DNA from: Angiostrongylus vasorum
Taxonomy: Eukaryota > Nematoda > Chromadorea > Rhabditida > Metastrongylidae
NCBI GenBank assembly: GCA_018806985.1
Contig: JADANN010000174.1
Span: 1,314,001 to 1,378,000 of the forward strand
Direction of reading: 5' to 3'
DNA length: 64,000 bases
In this document: piece after piece, positions 34,154 through 43,986 of the stretch
How the letters are laid out: every line of letters starts with the position of its first letter
Numbering within the stretch: position 1 is the first letter of the stretch
The notes under the pieces: generated by a model
Seen by the model: only the letters and a program-made list of their open reading frames with translations
Told to the model about the DNA's origin: nothing
Database searches by the model: none
Made by a program: the position numbers and the translations under genes

Positions 34154-35787
34154 TATGTAAATACGATCTAATAACTGAGCTTGTTTTCTTAAAACCAACG
34201 TTTTCTTACGGAAAGCACAAATTACTTGTAATTTTGCACCACGAACCTTGAAAAAGATTTTATGAGAACTATCAAAGGCATATCTTGGTGGGAAATATAA
34301 TAGGTGAAACACCTGTCAGGAATAACCCGAAATGCATACCTAGTAATTCCCGCAGTCGACTTTCCATTTTATAGTGCATATCTAGTAAAGATAGATCTTC
34401 TTAGATTCGTACCTTGTTAACATTAAAAAGATTATTTCGAAGACCTCATCATCTTAGTTTTTCATCGTTGCGAACAAGTTTGAAAAGAAAAGTGTGGAAA
34501 CGACATTTGTCACTGAAAGGGGCACCTGCAGCGCGCAGTGGTTAGAGGCGCCCTGCATACAAATGGAATCGATCCCGGCGCCCCAGGCTCACCAAACTTT
34601 CCAACCCTACGGGATCGACAAATTGGTACCAGACTTGCCTGGGAGGATAGTATCACTGATTCGATACACTACTAAGCCACCACGAGTCATTGCAAAGGCC
34701 AGGCATTCAATCACCTCCAACGATGCTTAATGAAGTCGAATATATGGCGCTTCCCTCAGAGATTGGTCAACGGCAACAACTTTATCTTTTTATCCTTTAC
34801 TTCTGGTTCAATCATCCAAGAAACACATATAGTGTAAGCACTTTGAATAAAAGTTGAATTTGCAATTGATGATTAAAAGCACAGCTCGCACAAGTTCCAG
34901 GTCAACCAGTTTAGAACAAAGATATTGCGCTAGCAAAGGTCGAATTCACATGGAAACTAGTAAGTTTCATGCACATAGCAGGAAAATCAAAGCAATGCCA
35001 ATCCTAAATCAATTTTATCTTACGAATAAAATATTGTAAAGCAAGCGCAAGAATTTGGTAAACTCAAATACGAAAACAGTTCGCGTGGTGTCCCACTACT
35101 TCTTCGACTACCACTTCGTGACTTCGAAAGATCGTGTTTGGCTGGGTAGTTTGTGGTCAAACTGACCTTTCCAGGCTCTGAGGAAGGCGAAATCCGCCGA
35201 AACGTCAGCTTGCTCATAAATAAAGAAATAAAATAACACCTCGTGTTTGCTTAACAAGAATATTAAGAGTTGTTCGACCAATGCCCAGATCAATAGAAAG
35301 TCGGTCGTGGGAATTATATATGAGACTTTGCTTTACAATAAACGACCTAAGTAAAAGTTTTGTGGAAGTTTCGCCAGTGTACGTAAAACCAAAACAATAG
35401 AAAGAGGTGAACACCGATGAAGCATCTATTCTCAGTTAGTACGAACTGAAAATGGCAAGTCAGCAACATGACAAGATCAACAAACCTTAGAAACTTTGCT
35501 AAAGAAACCTTCTCCAAGCCTTTCTAGAACATCGAAATCGTCGACGGCATAAACTTGACCAAATACTGTTGCAAATGGGTGGGGAGAGAACTGTAGCGTA
35601 AGAATATAAATGTTCCAAAGATACCCTATTTAAAATAACTGAGTTCGCTGTTAAAACAACAGAAAAGAACTGATACCTGAGAATGTGGCACAACTAGACA
35701 ATTTCCATTTGATTCGCCTGGTTTCGCTGTTGACTCGACTTCCTCAGATGTGCTCGCAGTACAGGATGACGTCATTTTCGAACACAT
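34154..35787 (-). CDS. TESK/LIMK-like protein kinase, N-terminal exons
   Basis: Minus strand. Exon 1, 35787-35677, starts at MCSKMTSS (an alternative start is the Met at 35775) and gives a Ser/Glu-rich leader. Exon 2, 35590-35486, reads AVDDFDVLERLGEGFFSKV, the kinase glycine-rich loop (G-x-G-x-F-x-x-V). The DDFD...GxGFFSxV wording is typical of TESK kinases. Both have GT/AG borders and phase 0. A candidate exon 3, 34246-34154, begins VRGAKLQVICAFRKK and ends QAQLLDRIYI, aligning with beta-3 and helix C. There the usual A-x-K lysine reads as Arg and the helix-C Glu as Gln. If exon 3 is right, the protein may be a pseudokinase or the gene decayed. Later exons were not found. The intron between exons 2 and 3 holds PLE-5 and a SINE-A. 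Confidence 0.5.
34509..34800 (+). mobile_element. SINE-A copy
   Basis: Plus-strand SINE-A: gcgcgcagtggttagaggcg head, B box ggaatcgatcccgg, body, and tttatctttttatcc tail. It lies inside the long intron of the minus-strand kinase model, in antisense orientation to it. Confidence 0.9.
35020..35460 (+). mobile_element. PLE-5 terminal repeat with ribozyme
   Basis: A Penelope-like terminal region in plus orientation: a hammerhead motif at 35171-35210, then ataacacctcgtgtttgctt and a ccagatcaatagaaagtcgg block that recurs after the ribozyme of PLE-4 (44050-44090). No RT or endonuclease coding sequence is attached. It lies in an intron of the kinase model. Confidence 0.7.
35171..35210 (+). ncRNA. 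Hammerhead ribozyme, PLE-5
   Basis: In order: stem I 5' strand AGGCU, core CUGAGGA, stem II GGCG/CGCC closing an AAAUC loop, core GAAAC, then GUC (cleavage would follow the C) and stem I 3' strand AGCUU, which pairs with AGGCU (one G-U). One unpaired A sits before stem II, and stem III is only AC/GU, as in the minimal hammerheads known from Penelope-like elements. Activity is inferred, not shown. Confidence 0.7.
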
Positions 35788-35870
35788 ACCGTCGAGAACT
35801 CTGGCCGAACATCTTCAAGTGTATGAAAACTATTGGATAAACACAAATGAGATAAGGCAATCTCTGAAAA

Positions 35871-36179
35871 ATGACGTTCATTCAGACCTACCGACCACCA
35901 TCGACTCGTGAAGAAGTTAAATCATTGATAACCATGATATTGGAGACCATCATCTTAGGGTAAAATGAAAAACACAAACAAATCGCAAACGATGCGGTAG
36001 TTACTCTAACGAGGTCGGCATAGAATGATCGTTCAGAATATTCACATCATATACTCCCTAAAAGCGAGAAAATGAAACAAATAAGAAAAAACGCCACATC
36101 TTCAACAAGTACGAAATCCAATGTTACCAAGAAAGATCAGTCGAAATGCAGTAAAAGTAAAGTGAAGAGATCAAAGTGA
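35871..36179 (+). CDS. Possible small two-exon gene, head-to-head with the kinase
   Basis: Exon 35871-35959 starts with ATG and reads MTFIQTYRPPSTREEVKSLI, ending at donor gtaaaa. Exon 36065-36179 follows a weak acceptor (ccctaaaag) in matching phase. It gives a Lys/Ser/Thr-rich tail (KNATSSTSTKSNVTKKD and onwards) and a stop: 67 residues. The two start codons face away from each other about 85 bases apart, so a shared promoter is possible. The acceptor is weak and the family unknown. Confidence 0.3.
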
Positions 36180-36765
36180 TGAAGATGAAGGACCACTGTT
36201 TACAGCTATTCTCCTTCACCTGCTTTATACACATATGATGGTAGGTAGAACTTTCAGTGGTGGTGGCCTATCGTGGTTGTTCACTAGCACGCTCCAATCT
36301 CAAAAAAGTGAAACATAGACGCTGCTTCATAGAGAAGCTGCCCAAACTCGAATTTACTATTGTTACAAAGCAGTTATGACTAACAGATGCCTAATGCTTT
36401 GTTAGAAATCGATAAATCAAACAACAGCTGATACCGTCATCATCGAGGTAAATTGCCTTTCCAGCGCCCCAATGGATCAGACGGCAGTTCATAGACATTC
36501 AAACACTCGAAACCATCTACGTGAGGTAACTTAAGAGCTACGCTCTCAGAAAACAAAGACACAGAAGGAACAGGTTCGAATTTTTGAGCAAACACATACT
36601 GACAAAATGAAACTCCTTCGTATCAAACAACTGATTACGGCGACAATTCTCCTCGGATATTACATGATTCCACCTCACTTACTAACAGTAAAAAGTTTGA
36701 GTGGGTTCCAATCTATAAAATAAGTAGAGATCTTCTCATTTTCAGTGCTTGTACAAGTAACAAGA
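36180..36765. other. Unassigned stretch
   Basis: No exon, repeat family member or structured RNA was recognised here. Confidence 0.5.
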
Positions 36766-37052
36766 GCGCGTGTGGCGCAATGGTCGGAGGCGCCACTGCG
36801 ACACACACGTGGAATCGATCCCAGCGCCCGTGGCCCACCAAGCTATCCATTCCTCCGGGGGTCGGTAAATTGGTACCAGACTTGCTAGGGAGGATAGCAG
36901 CACTAACTTGCTACATCGGCAAGCCACCGCGAGTCATTGTAAAGACTGGATATGCATTCAGTCACCCCCAAACGATACTCAATGAAGTCGAATGCATGGC
37001 ACATCCCTCAGGGATTGATCAACGCCGAAAGCTTTGTCCTTTATCCTTTTAT
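36766..37052 (+). mobile_element. SINE-A copy, near consensus
   Basis: Plus-strand with gcgtgtggcgcaatggtcgg head, B box ggaatcgatcccag, complete body and tttatccttttat tail. Confidence 0.9.
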
Positions 37053-37149
37053 AGCAGTACCGACTTCTCACAAGTATGTAGAGTTCAGAAAAGTGGGATG
37101 ATTTTAAGTAATGAGAAGACGACGGCGTAGTGTGACTGCATTTTTTAAA

Positions 37150-37312
37150 AAGTCATCTCTACAATCCAACTGGGAAAGCTCCAGCAAGCAATAACCAAAG
37201 CCACACGTAAAAAGTTGGAAGGTCTTCGTGGACAATGGATGTGAGGAAACGAATCGAATGTCAGAAGTGCTTGGGTCCGCACAGTAGACGAGAAGATGGG
37301 TCGCACAAAAAT
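37150..37312 (+). mobile_element. SINE-B 3' fragment
   Basis: Plus-strand 3' half: ctacaatccaactgggaaag, then aaaaagttggaaggtcttcg and gtcagaagtgcttgggtccg. The tRNA head is missing. Confidence 0.7.
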
Positions 37313-37454
37313 AAGGGAACGGAGTGTCGTCGTTGGAAAATAAAACACCAAAGTATGGCAGCTTTGTCTTACTGGCAAGACAAACTTATCAACACCGGTT
37401 AGGACTCAAATGTGTCACATCAACTCGTATGTTCCTGCTAAGTTAAAGCTTTTA

Positions 37455-37726
37455 AAAAAGCTCTCGGCGTTGATCAATCCCTAAGGGATGAACCATGTAT
37501 TCGACTTCATTAAGTGTAGTTTGCAGGTGATTCAATGCATATCTAGCCTTTACAATGACTCGCGATGGCCTGCTGATGTTTCGAGCCAGTGCTGCTATAT
37601 TCCTAGACAAGCCTGGTACCAATTTGTCGAGCCCGGCGGGATGGAAGGCCTGGTGGGGCATGGGTGCGGGGATCGATTCCACATGTGTGTTGCAGGGCGT
37701 CTCCAATCACTGCGCCACACGCGCCT
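37455..37726 (-). mobile_element. SINE-A copy
   Basis: Full-length minus-strand SINE-A with head at the right (cactgcgccacacgcgcc). A taagtta flanks both ends (near 37440 and 37730) and may be a 7-base target-site duplication. Confidence 0.9.
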
Positions 37727-37729
37727 CTG

Positions 37730-38355
37730 ATAAGTTATCTTAAAATATGCTAATTTTAGCAGACATTCGACGGAAAAACAAAGGTGAAGACCGTCAGAAC
37801 TGTGGTCGCTCATGGGACGCTGTAACATTAAACAGTGTAAAACAACAATAAAACTTGCAGTGAACCTCAAAACACAAAAGGGGTTTCATTCGTGTTCATC
37901 GTAAAAAACAAAAAAAAAGATAGAGAAGTGGAAAATGTGGTTAGCTGTCGATATTTATGGCCAAGCAGTAACAGCTGCCTACCACTGGTGACGTCATACA
38001 AAATGCCCTCCACAACGGAGACGATCACCATTGGGTGGCTGGGTAGCCCAGGCCCGCTGAACAGTATGGACCCCGTGGCCCTCCTGATATAAATTAGTGA
38101 CAATGGCATATTCTCCAATGAATCAGCAAGTCTAGAACTTTCGCGAGCGAAGGAATTTGTTGGACTTAAAGCTAATGCCACGAAGTTCCCCCACAGTCAA
38201 TACGGGACGTTAAAAGCTGTTCTTCTTCCAAATCGTCGTACAAGAAACGCATAAACGAACGGTGAGATTGGTACTCAAATTGTCTGGAATCAACTCACTC
38301 CTAGAAATCCATAAAAAGCTGGCGATTGCCGGCGATAAAGATCTGAGAACGTCAC
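37730..38355. other. Unassigned stretch
   Basis: A minus frame at 37867-38181 has no recognisable motif. Nothing else was recognised. Confidence 0.4.
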
Positions 38356-38359
38356 AATA

Positions 38360-38545
38360 CGGATCCCCCAGGGTTTCTGGGAGAACAGACTCGACCGAAA
38401 CTTTCGACGCCACTCGTAAAGAAGGTTAAAAAATCCTAAAGCGGGAGCCGAACCTATTTGCACAGTCCCGCGAAGTTCATGGACTAAGGATGTAAAGTAA
38501 CGAATCGAATAGAAGAACTGCTGCGATTCGCACAATACGACGTCA
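38360..38545 (+). mobile_element. SINE-B fragment, diverged
   Basis: Plus-strand body and 3' end: gggagaacagactcgaccg, gtaacgaatcgaatagaag, tgctgcgattcgcacaatac. Confidence 0.55.
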
Positions 38546-38694
38546 GGAAGTGTAAAACGAGAAATAAATAGATAAAATATAGGTGGTATTGTGAAAAACC
38601 CATCAAAAAAAGGAGTTCCACGAGAAAAGAGCAGAGGTTTCTTCAATCAATGGCATTCGCTCTTCTACTTACTACTACAAAACGTGCTTTTGAC

Positions 38695-38860
38695 CCCCCA
38701 GTAACCACTTACTTGGATACTTGAATGGTTCGCCTTCACTAGATGTGGGGGCCCCAGCAAAATCTCCACTTACTCGGAGTTTTGCTGGCTCAGCTATTGT
38801 GATTCCCTAGAGTCCCGATATCAGCCTAGCCAGTCTGCACCTTAAGGTTATGTACTTACT
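38695..38860 (-). mobile_element. Truncated 3' end of the 385-base RTE-tailed element
   Basis: Minus orientation: tail tacttggatacttgaatggt, then gtgggggccccagcaaaatc and the start of the body. It lies directly beside the longer copy, in the same orientation. Confidence 0.65.
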
Positions 38861-39245
38861 TACTTGACACTTGAACGGCCCGTCCTCAGTAATTGTGCGG
38901 GCCCCAGCACAATCACTATTTTTCGGAGATTTGCTGGTTAAACCATTGTGGTTCCCTGGAATCCCGAGAACAGCTTGCCCAAAGTCTGCCCCAGGTCGTC
39001 ACCACAACAGGCAGTCGCAGCCCTTGTGGATTAGAGTGAGATTTGCCACCATGCGACTTTTGATACCAGGACGGTGGCGGATCCTGGTATTGGTTTACTC
39101 TTAGCTAGGCTTCTGATGGAAACGCCGGACTTCTTCTCAGCCTGGGAGACCCTGCCAGGGGATGAATCCTTCCGCTGCACATCGCAGCCCAAAAACCCAG
39201 GAACACCTCCCAGCGACGATGAGGAAGTAAACCGTTTGGGGTGAA
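38861..39245 (-). mobile_element. Non-autonomous retroelement with RTE-A 3' tail
   Basis: About 385 bases in minus orientation. The left edge (tacttgacacttgaacggcc, then cgtcctcag and gtgcgggcc) is the reverse complement of the RTE-A 3' end at 51530-51563. The rest (cggtggcggatcctgg, cttccgctgcacatcgcagc, caggaacacctcccag) does not encode RT. It matches 61295-61680 over its full length. Probably mobilised by RTE-A proteins (inference from the shared tail). Confidence 0.65.
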
Positions 39246-39415
39246 GGAAACAATTAGTGCCATAAATATTTCAAAAGACAGGCTTTCTATAAACTTCGGC
39301 ATAAATAGTTGATGTATTTATTTACATGCTCTTACGAACTGGTCTTTGTGAGCTGATGCGAGGTTGGTATACGTGTTCGTTGTCGTTGTCGCTGTTGTTA
39401 GTGTGGTTGGTCGAT

Positions 39416-39454
39416 GGTTGACGTTTCGGCGATTTCGCCTTCCTCAAAGCCTGG
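39416..39454 (-). ncRNA. Hammerhead-like motif, 3' repeat of PLE-3
   Basis: Minus strand: AGGCU, then UUGAGGA (first core base changed from C), stem II GGCG/CGCC, then GAAACGUC. The core substitution probably lowers or abolishes activity. Confidence 0.55.
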
Positions 39455-41092
39455 ACGTATTTTTTTGCAACAGCAGCCATGTATTCGGTGAAATATCCAT
39501 AGTATCAATGAAGAGCAAACACATAAATAAACGCTATATAAACGATATATAGATTAAGGAGACTACTCACCGTGATGTTACGACTGGGACTGGCCCACGC
39601 GTTGTTCACATGGGGTCGCGAGCGGGACACAGCCAGGAGTCAAAATATCATTTTGAAATAGGGACGCGAGGTCACGTGTGATAGTGAAGCATTCATCTTT
39701 CCGGTTCATCTTTGGATTTTTGAAATTTATCCAAAACGCTTCAAGAGCCTTGCGCATTGATGTTTTCGACTCCTGCGCTAGGATCGGGACATTCACTTCA
39801 AAACCATCGCCACTCGCCTTTTTGTGTCTTGTGGGCACCTAGAACAGTTGTTTGACGAATTTTGACTTTCCCATCTAAATGTTGTTTTAGGCGGACAAAA
39901 CGCGGTCCACCCGTTTCCGCAATATATTCTTCACTGCATGCCTTACACGAGATTAACTATATTGTACCTGAACTCATGCAATTCCCATCCTTCCCGTTAG
40001 GATAGGTCACACAGTTTTCCGAGTTGCAAAACCGATCATAAAGACGATTGCGGACTAACTGAAGGCGTAGGGTATTAGGTGGGAGGTCAATAACTGCCAC
40101 ATATTTTTCAAGAACACTTTTTTCTTAGGCAACTCTTAATGGAGGAACTTATTTCCTTTGATATTAAGGGTAGCTCAAGAGCTACCTTATTTAGACTTAA
40201 AACATTATTCTGAAGAACAATTCTACCCTCTAGTCTGATTCAAATATCTTCTACTTCGCAGCCATTGCAAATAGCTATTTTACGTGCTAGGTTTAGCGAT
40301 TCCTTCTTTTCCTCCTCTACTGTGCCACATTGTTAGGCGTTCGGCACATGCTTTTGATGAGTGCTTTTTCATGTGGGTAGTGCACTATTATATTTTTACT
40401 ACTTGGCTTACGGTATTATTTTGTTATGTAGCCACTTTCTGAGAGCTTAATTTGGATGTTTAAGAATGGAAGGCAGTTCTCGGTTGGTTTTTCCCACGTG
40501 AAATTTATATATTCTGACTGTCTCTCTAACAATTAAAAGTGCTCATCCATCTGTTCTTGTGTGAAAAAGACGATGAAGCAGTCGTCTATGTGTCGACAGT
40601 AGAGTAAGCGTCGGCGATCGAGAACTGCAGCTTCCACCTTATACATAAAAGCGATAGCAAGGCTTGGCGCTAATCGCTGTCCGATAGCCAACCCTCCAAT
40701 TTGTGCAAAGTAACTTCCCGAGCACCTAAAGATTGAACAAATAAGACACCGTTTTTAAAGAGTTATTAGTTGTTGAGTCGACAAGCCGTACATGTTTATT
40801 TTCTTTTCATGCTCTACGAGCAGCTCGAGGCTGACTTGCATTGCAGCACCATTTGACACATTGTTATAAAGCGAAGTAACATCGAATGACTACATTACAT
40901 GCATGCTGTTTGGTTGCACGCACCTTAGGTGATCTAGAAATATTTTGGTGTTGGGGTTGGAATGATTTTCAGCAACTGGGTTAGGATAAGATTTATGAAC
41001 TACGCTATTTTATCCGTTGGCCCGCTTATACAACTGATGATAGGTCCATCTTTAAATGATGATGGATCGGTGGACGCAGTATCATCAAGAAC

Positions 41093-41133
41093 AGGCTGAC
41101 TTTTCGGCGGATTTCGCCTTCCTCAGAGCCTGG
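41093..41133 (-). ncRNA. Hammerhead ribozyme, 5' repeat of PLE-3
   Basis: Minus strand: AGGCU, core CUGAGGA, stem II GGCG-AAAUC-CGCC, then GAAAAGUC (the usual C is A, which breaks stem III), then AGCCU that can pair with AGGCU. Confidence 0.6.
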
Positions 41134-41160
41134 AAAGGTCAAGTTGACTGTATCTACCCT

Positions 41161-41249
41161 TGCCAAACACCTCCCATAACCAAACAGAGAAAATGCTAAA
41201 CCAAGATTTCAATAGCATTTTCTCTGTTTGATAATGGAGGTGTTTGGCA
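41161..41249. repeat. Long hairpin next to the PLE-3 ribozyme
   Basis: Left arm 41161-41198 (starts tgccaaacacctcc) and right arm 41213-41249 (ends ggaggtgtttggca) pair over about 37 bases with only a few mismatches around a 14-base loop. It lies 28 bases beyond the ribozyme. The left-arm sequence resembles gccaaatacctccataac, which follows the PLE-2 ribozyme at 18475. Confidence 0.8.
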
Positions 41250-42560
41250 GTATCACCATTTGAAATAAGCTCATGTGTCTTACTGAGAAAGTAATGAACA
41301 GAGGAAATTGGAGGTTCTAAACCTGCTGCCTTTGCCGTGTTGACCCACTCCCTATTTAATTCTCAGTATTCACTTTCTATATTTCTTTTCAGATGATTCG
41401 CAATAGAGGGAAACATCGATGAGGTGGTTCTCTGTTATTCTAATACCCAACTGACCATGGATAACTACAAATTCCTCAAGTTTATCAATTATAGACCACT
41501 TTCCATAACTTCACATGTGGCAGTCTAATCTCTCAGAAGTTAGGGATTTTTTAAATAAGTATTTATAAGTTTTTTGTTCTTCCTATCATTTTACGAATGT
41601 TTGCAAGTACTCGATAGCTGCTCAATAAATGTTTTGTAACAACCTCGTGTTAGCTCAATAATAATGGGACGTTCTGAAAGTTGAGGTTCTTGTTTTTCAC
41701 AAATACCGAGCTAGATTGACGTGAAGAATAGAGATCGCTTTGGGATTGCCATTGTCGAATAAGTTCCTCAGCTGACAGTCACGAGAGGTCGAGCTAAGGA
41801 ATCAGTTTGTGATCGGAGCGACATATGCTCCATATTCTTTCAGTGAAAGCAGCACTAGTCGGCATTACAACAGATGCCCTGGTTGTCCTCAGCGATTCTA
41901 ATCCTCTCTGGTCTCGCTCCCTGAATGTCCGACACTGTTTTCGTACTCCGTTGAGATTTTGTTTGATTTTCGAAAAAACTGCGACACTCCATATCGACTC
42001 CGACAGCTTTCAACATGAATGATACAAAGCATCGTCGTCGGAAATGTTACCCTAAACTCACGTCAATCTACCTCTCACTTCAGTTTCTCTAGATCTTTGT
42101 GATGCTACATTTTTTAGCCTTCTTTGACAACATAAGTCAGGAACACTGTGTAATGAAGAAAATGAATGAAAGCAATTATGTGAGGTGAGCAATGAAATCG
42201 TCACGTTATAAACATAAATCCTATGTTAACAGTTAAGCCCTGCTCTTCACGATCTCTATCACCATCTTAGCCTAAGCCCCTTAGTCAGATACTGAACTAT
42301 CAGATCATAAAGATTGATTTGGTCTTTCTTTCTCTTTTTGGGAAAGAAAACACTGTCATTCTCTTATGAATACCACACTGCCCTACAGTTCCTAACTCAT
42401 TAGCGCTTTATAGCTCCGATAATGTTTCATTTATTACTTCTAAGTGTCGCAAGTAGACAAAGTAGGATCAGTTTAGGATTCATTAGAAAATTACCTAAAA
42501 TTAAAAAGACAATTAAAGAACTCGCCGGTTCCGTATTTGCTCTCTTTTTTGAGTTCTCGT
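41250..42560. other. Mostly unassigned stretch
   Basis: A possible plus-strand exon lies at 42118-42184 (acceptor ttttttag, FFDNISQEHCVMKKMNESNY, donor gtgagc). Competing frames on both strands at 41830-42040 look protein-like but could not be resolved. The minus one contains SFFENQTKSQRSTKTVSD. Confidence 0.3.
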
Positions 42561-42566
42561 GCAAAA

Positions 42567-42803
42567 TTAGTCTATTCTTTTTTTTATACTACTGATCCAT
42601 CGTTGTTTTGCTTCAGATTTTTGGCCCAACTGGGTCAAGACGATGTGAATTTCTTTGAATCCAGTGAGTATTACATCAGGGTCTGATACCGTGGGAAGCA
42701 AGTCAATGGACCTATCTCTGATGTTTTTTAACTCCACTTCGCGCTGGTTCCTATATTCCCGACCAAAAAGTCCAATAAACATGGCAGCTGGGCACTCCGA
42801 GCT
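42567..42803 (-). CDS. Possible terminal exon or small gene, unrecognised
   Basis: Minus strand. After an acceptor-like cgattag an open frame reads SSECPAAMFIGLFGREYRNQ, continues with charged helical sequence (KEIHIVLTQLGQKSEAKQRW) and stops at 42567: 78 residues, or 71 from its internal Met. No repeat overlaps it. A mariner end lies about 75 bases upstream. Confidence 0.35.
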   Translation of the reverse strand, partial: SSECPAAMFIGLFGREYRNQREVELKNIRDRSIDLLPTVSDPDVILTGFKEIHIVLTQLGQKSEAKQRWISSIKKRID

Positions 42804-42879
42804 CTAATCGTGCAGTTATTTGAGGCAGCAATGCTTTGTGAGAGCACTCAGCCAAAATTTACTGCTCCGAGTACTTCAG

Positions 42880-43140
42880 TTGTAGGCTGGTACAAAAGTA
42901 ATGACCGTAATAATCTGCACTTGGCTTAAACATGTTTTATTAATCGAAGTGTGAATCACTGGAATCAGCACTCTCTTAAGTTTTTCTACGCAAAGCTGTC
43001 GACCAAATGTCGTAGCAATCGGATATTTACTGAGATGATGTTGTGTGTGATGTTCGCCAGCTGGTAGGATTTCTACATATTCCGACAGTGTGCTTTCTTT
43101 TTCCACTCCTTTAAAAATCTAACTATGCAGAACGTTTTTT
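42880..43140 (-). mobile_element. Mariner end with terminal inverted repeat
   Basis: taggctggtacaaaagtaat at 42879-42898 is a mariner-type terminal inverted repeat beginning at a TA. Adjacent minus-strand sequence resembles a mariner 3' untranslated region. No transposase domain or second repeat was recognised, so this is a single end or a heavily decayed copy. Confidence 0.5.
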
Positions 43141-43427
43141 TTTGTTTAGTTCCATTCTGTTGTGACGTTATTGTCATAAACAACATCAATATTGTAGTGA
43201 AAAGGCCGAGGTTTTTCTCAAACATTTGACAGAGACTGGTCGAGGACAATGGCTTCCACACAAATGACTTTCTAGTTATCCTTAGATAAGTTTACTAATA
43301 TAAATGGATAAATCAATGAATATGAATAAATAAATGAGTCTGTTGTTCTCATTTTTTACAGCAATCGCGAGGTTGTTATTCAGCACACCTTTACTTCCTC
43401 ACAAATATAACGCATGCAACACAGCGG

Positions 43428-43467
43428 TAGCTGACGTTTCGGCAGTATCGCCTTCTTCAGAGCCTGG
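43428..43467 (-). ncRNA. Hammerhead ribozyme, left end of PLE-4
   Basis: Minus strand: AGGCU, CUGAAGA core, stem II GGC-GAUACU-GCC, GAAAC, GUC, then AGCUACC. All core bases fit CUGANGA and GAAA. Stem III is the minimal AC/GU. Confidence 0.65.
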
Positions 43468-43947
43468 AAGGATGTACTAATATGTAATTTACTAGGTTAA
43501 ACGTTTCAACAACGCAAGCAGAAAGATGACAAACAGAGACGGTGACTGCACGAATTCAGGTACGATATACCTGATCCCTTGTGTACTTGCGGAGACGATT
43601 TTGATAGAAAAGTCGCTATCCTCGCACGGGATCCCTAAATCACCAATGCGAAAACTCGTCGAGGCTTTTTTGGATAAGTCCCAAAAATCCGAGAATGAAT
43701 AGCAGGGAAGAATGCCCTGAGATAATACGTTATCTAGCCCCGTATCCCAGAATTGATTTTTGATGTGCGGTGGTGCAGTGATCAACCATGTGCGACTCTA
43801 AGCGGCTGTTCTTCTTTGGCGGAAAACAGGTAAAACGGTAGGTTTTTTCGAGAAGCCGGTGATCGTGTAATTATTGTTCAGATTTTCATCTTTCTGTTTG
43901 CGTTGTTGAAGCGTTGGACCTAGTAAGTTGCGTGTTAATGTACTCTT

Positions 43948-43986
43948 CCAGGCTCTGAAGAAGGCGATACTGCCGAAACGTCAGCA
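43948..43986 (+). ncRNA. Hammerhead ribozyme, right end of PLE-4
   Basis: Plus strand and identical in the core to the left-end copy: GGCU, CUGAAGA, stem II GGC-GAUACU-GCC, GAAACGUC, AGCA. It faces opposite to the left copy. Confidence 0.65.

Larger units (their letters stand above)
39416..41133 (-). mobile_element. Penelope-like element PLE-3 with ribozyme repeats at both ends
   Basis: Reading downwards on the minus strand: a hammerhead-bearing repeat (41133-41093), RT motif A (SFDVTSLYNNVSNGAAMQ) near 40870, an RT catalytic motif LLYCRHIDDCFIVFFTQEQM near 40590 (HIDD where YIDD is usual), an LPFLNIQIK motif, a GIY-YIG region from about 39965 (CMSSGTI, LISCKACSEEYIAETGG), a conserved C-terminal DGFEVNVPILAQESKTSM, then the second hammerhead repeat (39454-39416). 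Stops occur in several places. Both ribozymes have the same orientation as the coding strand. Confidence 0.85.

Noticed and set aside
35486..35590. Cyclophilin-type peptidyl-prolyl isomerase exon (ATVFGQV...FDVLERL wording)
   Set aside because: The continuation LGEGFFSKV is a kinase glycine-rich loop and no cyclophilin active-site motif is present, so the kinase reading is better.
35690..35910. Plus-strand exon opposite the kinase first exon (frame with EHIPSRTLAEHLQVYENYW)
   Set aside because: It overlaps the minus-strand exon that joins in phase to the kinase loop. No acceptor and donor pair links it to the plus model starting at 35871.
36742..37130. Open frames of 60-116 codons within SINE-A copies, on both strands (also at 6441, 13981, 22006, 37452, 45527, 47488, 52850, 61637)
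   Set aside because: The same frames recur with different breaks in every SINE-A copy and lie across the tRNA-like head. They are shadows of the repeat, not genes.
42840..43261. Minus-strand frames as a mariner transposase
   Set aside because: Only the terminal inverted repeat is mariner-like; no DDE motif could be read in any frame.
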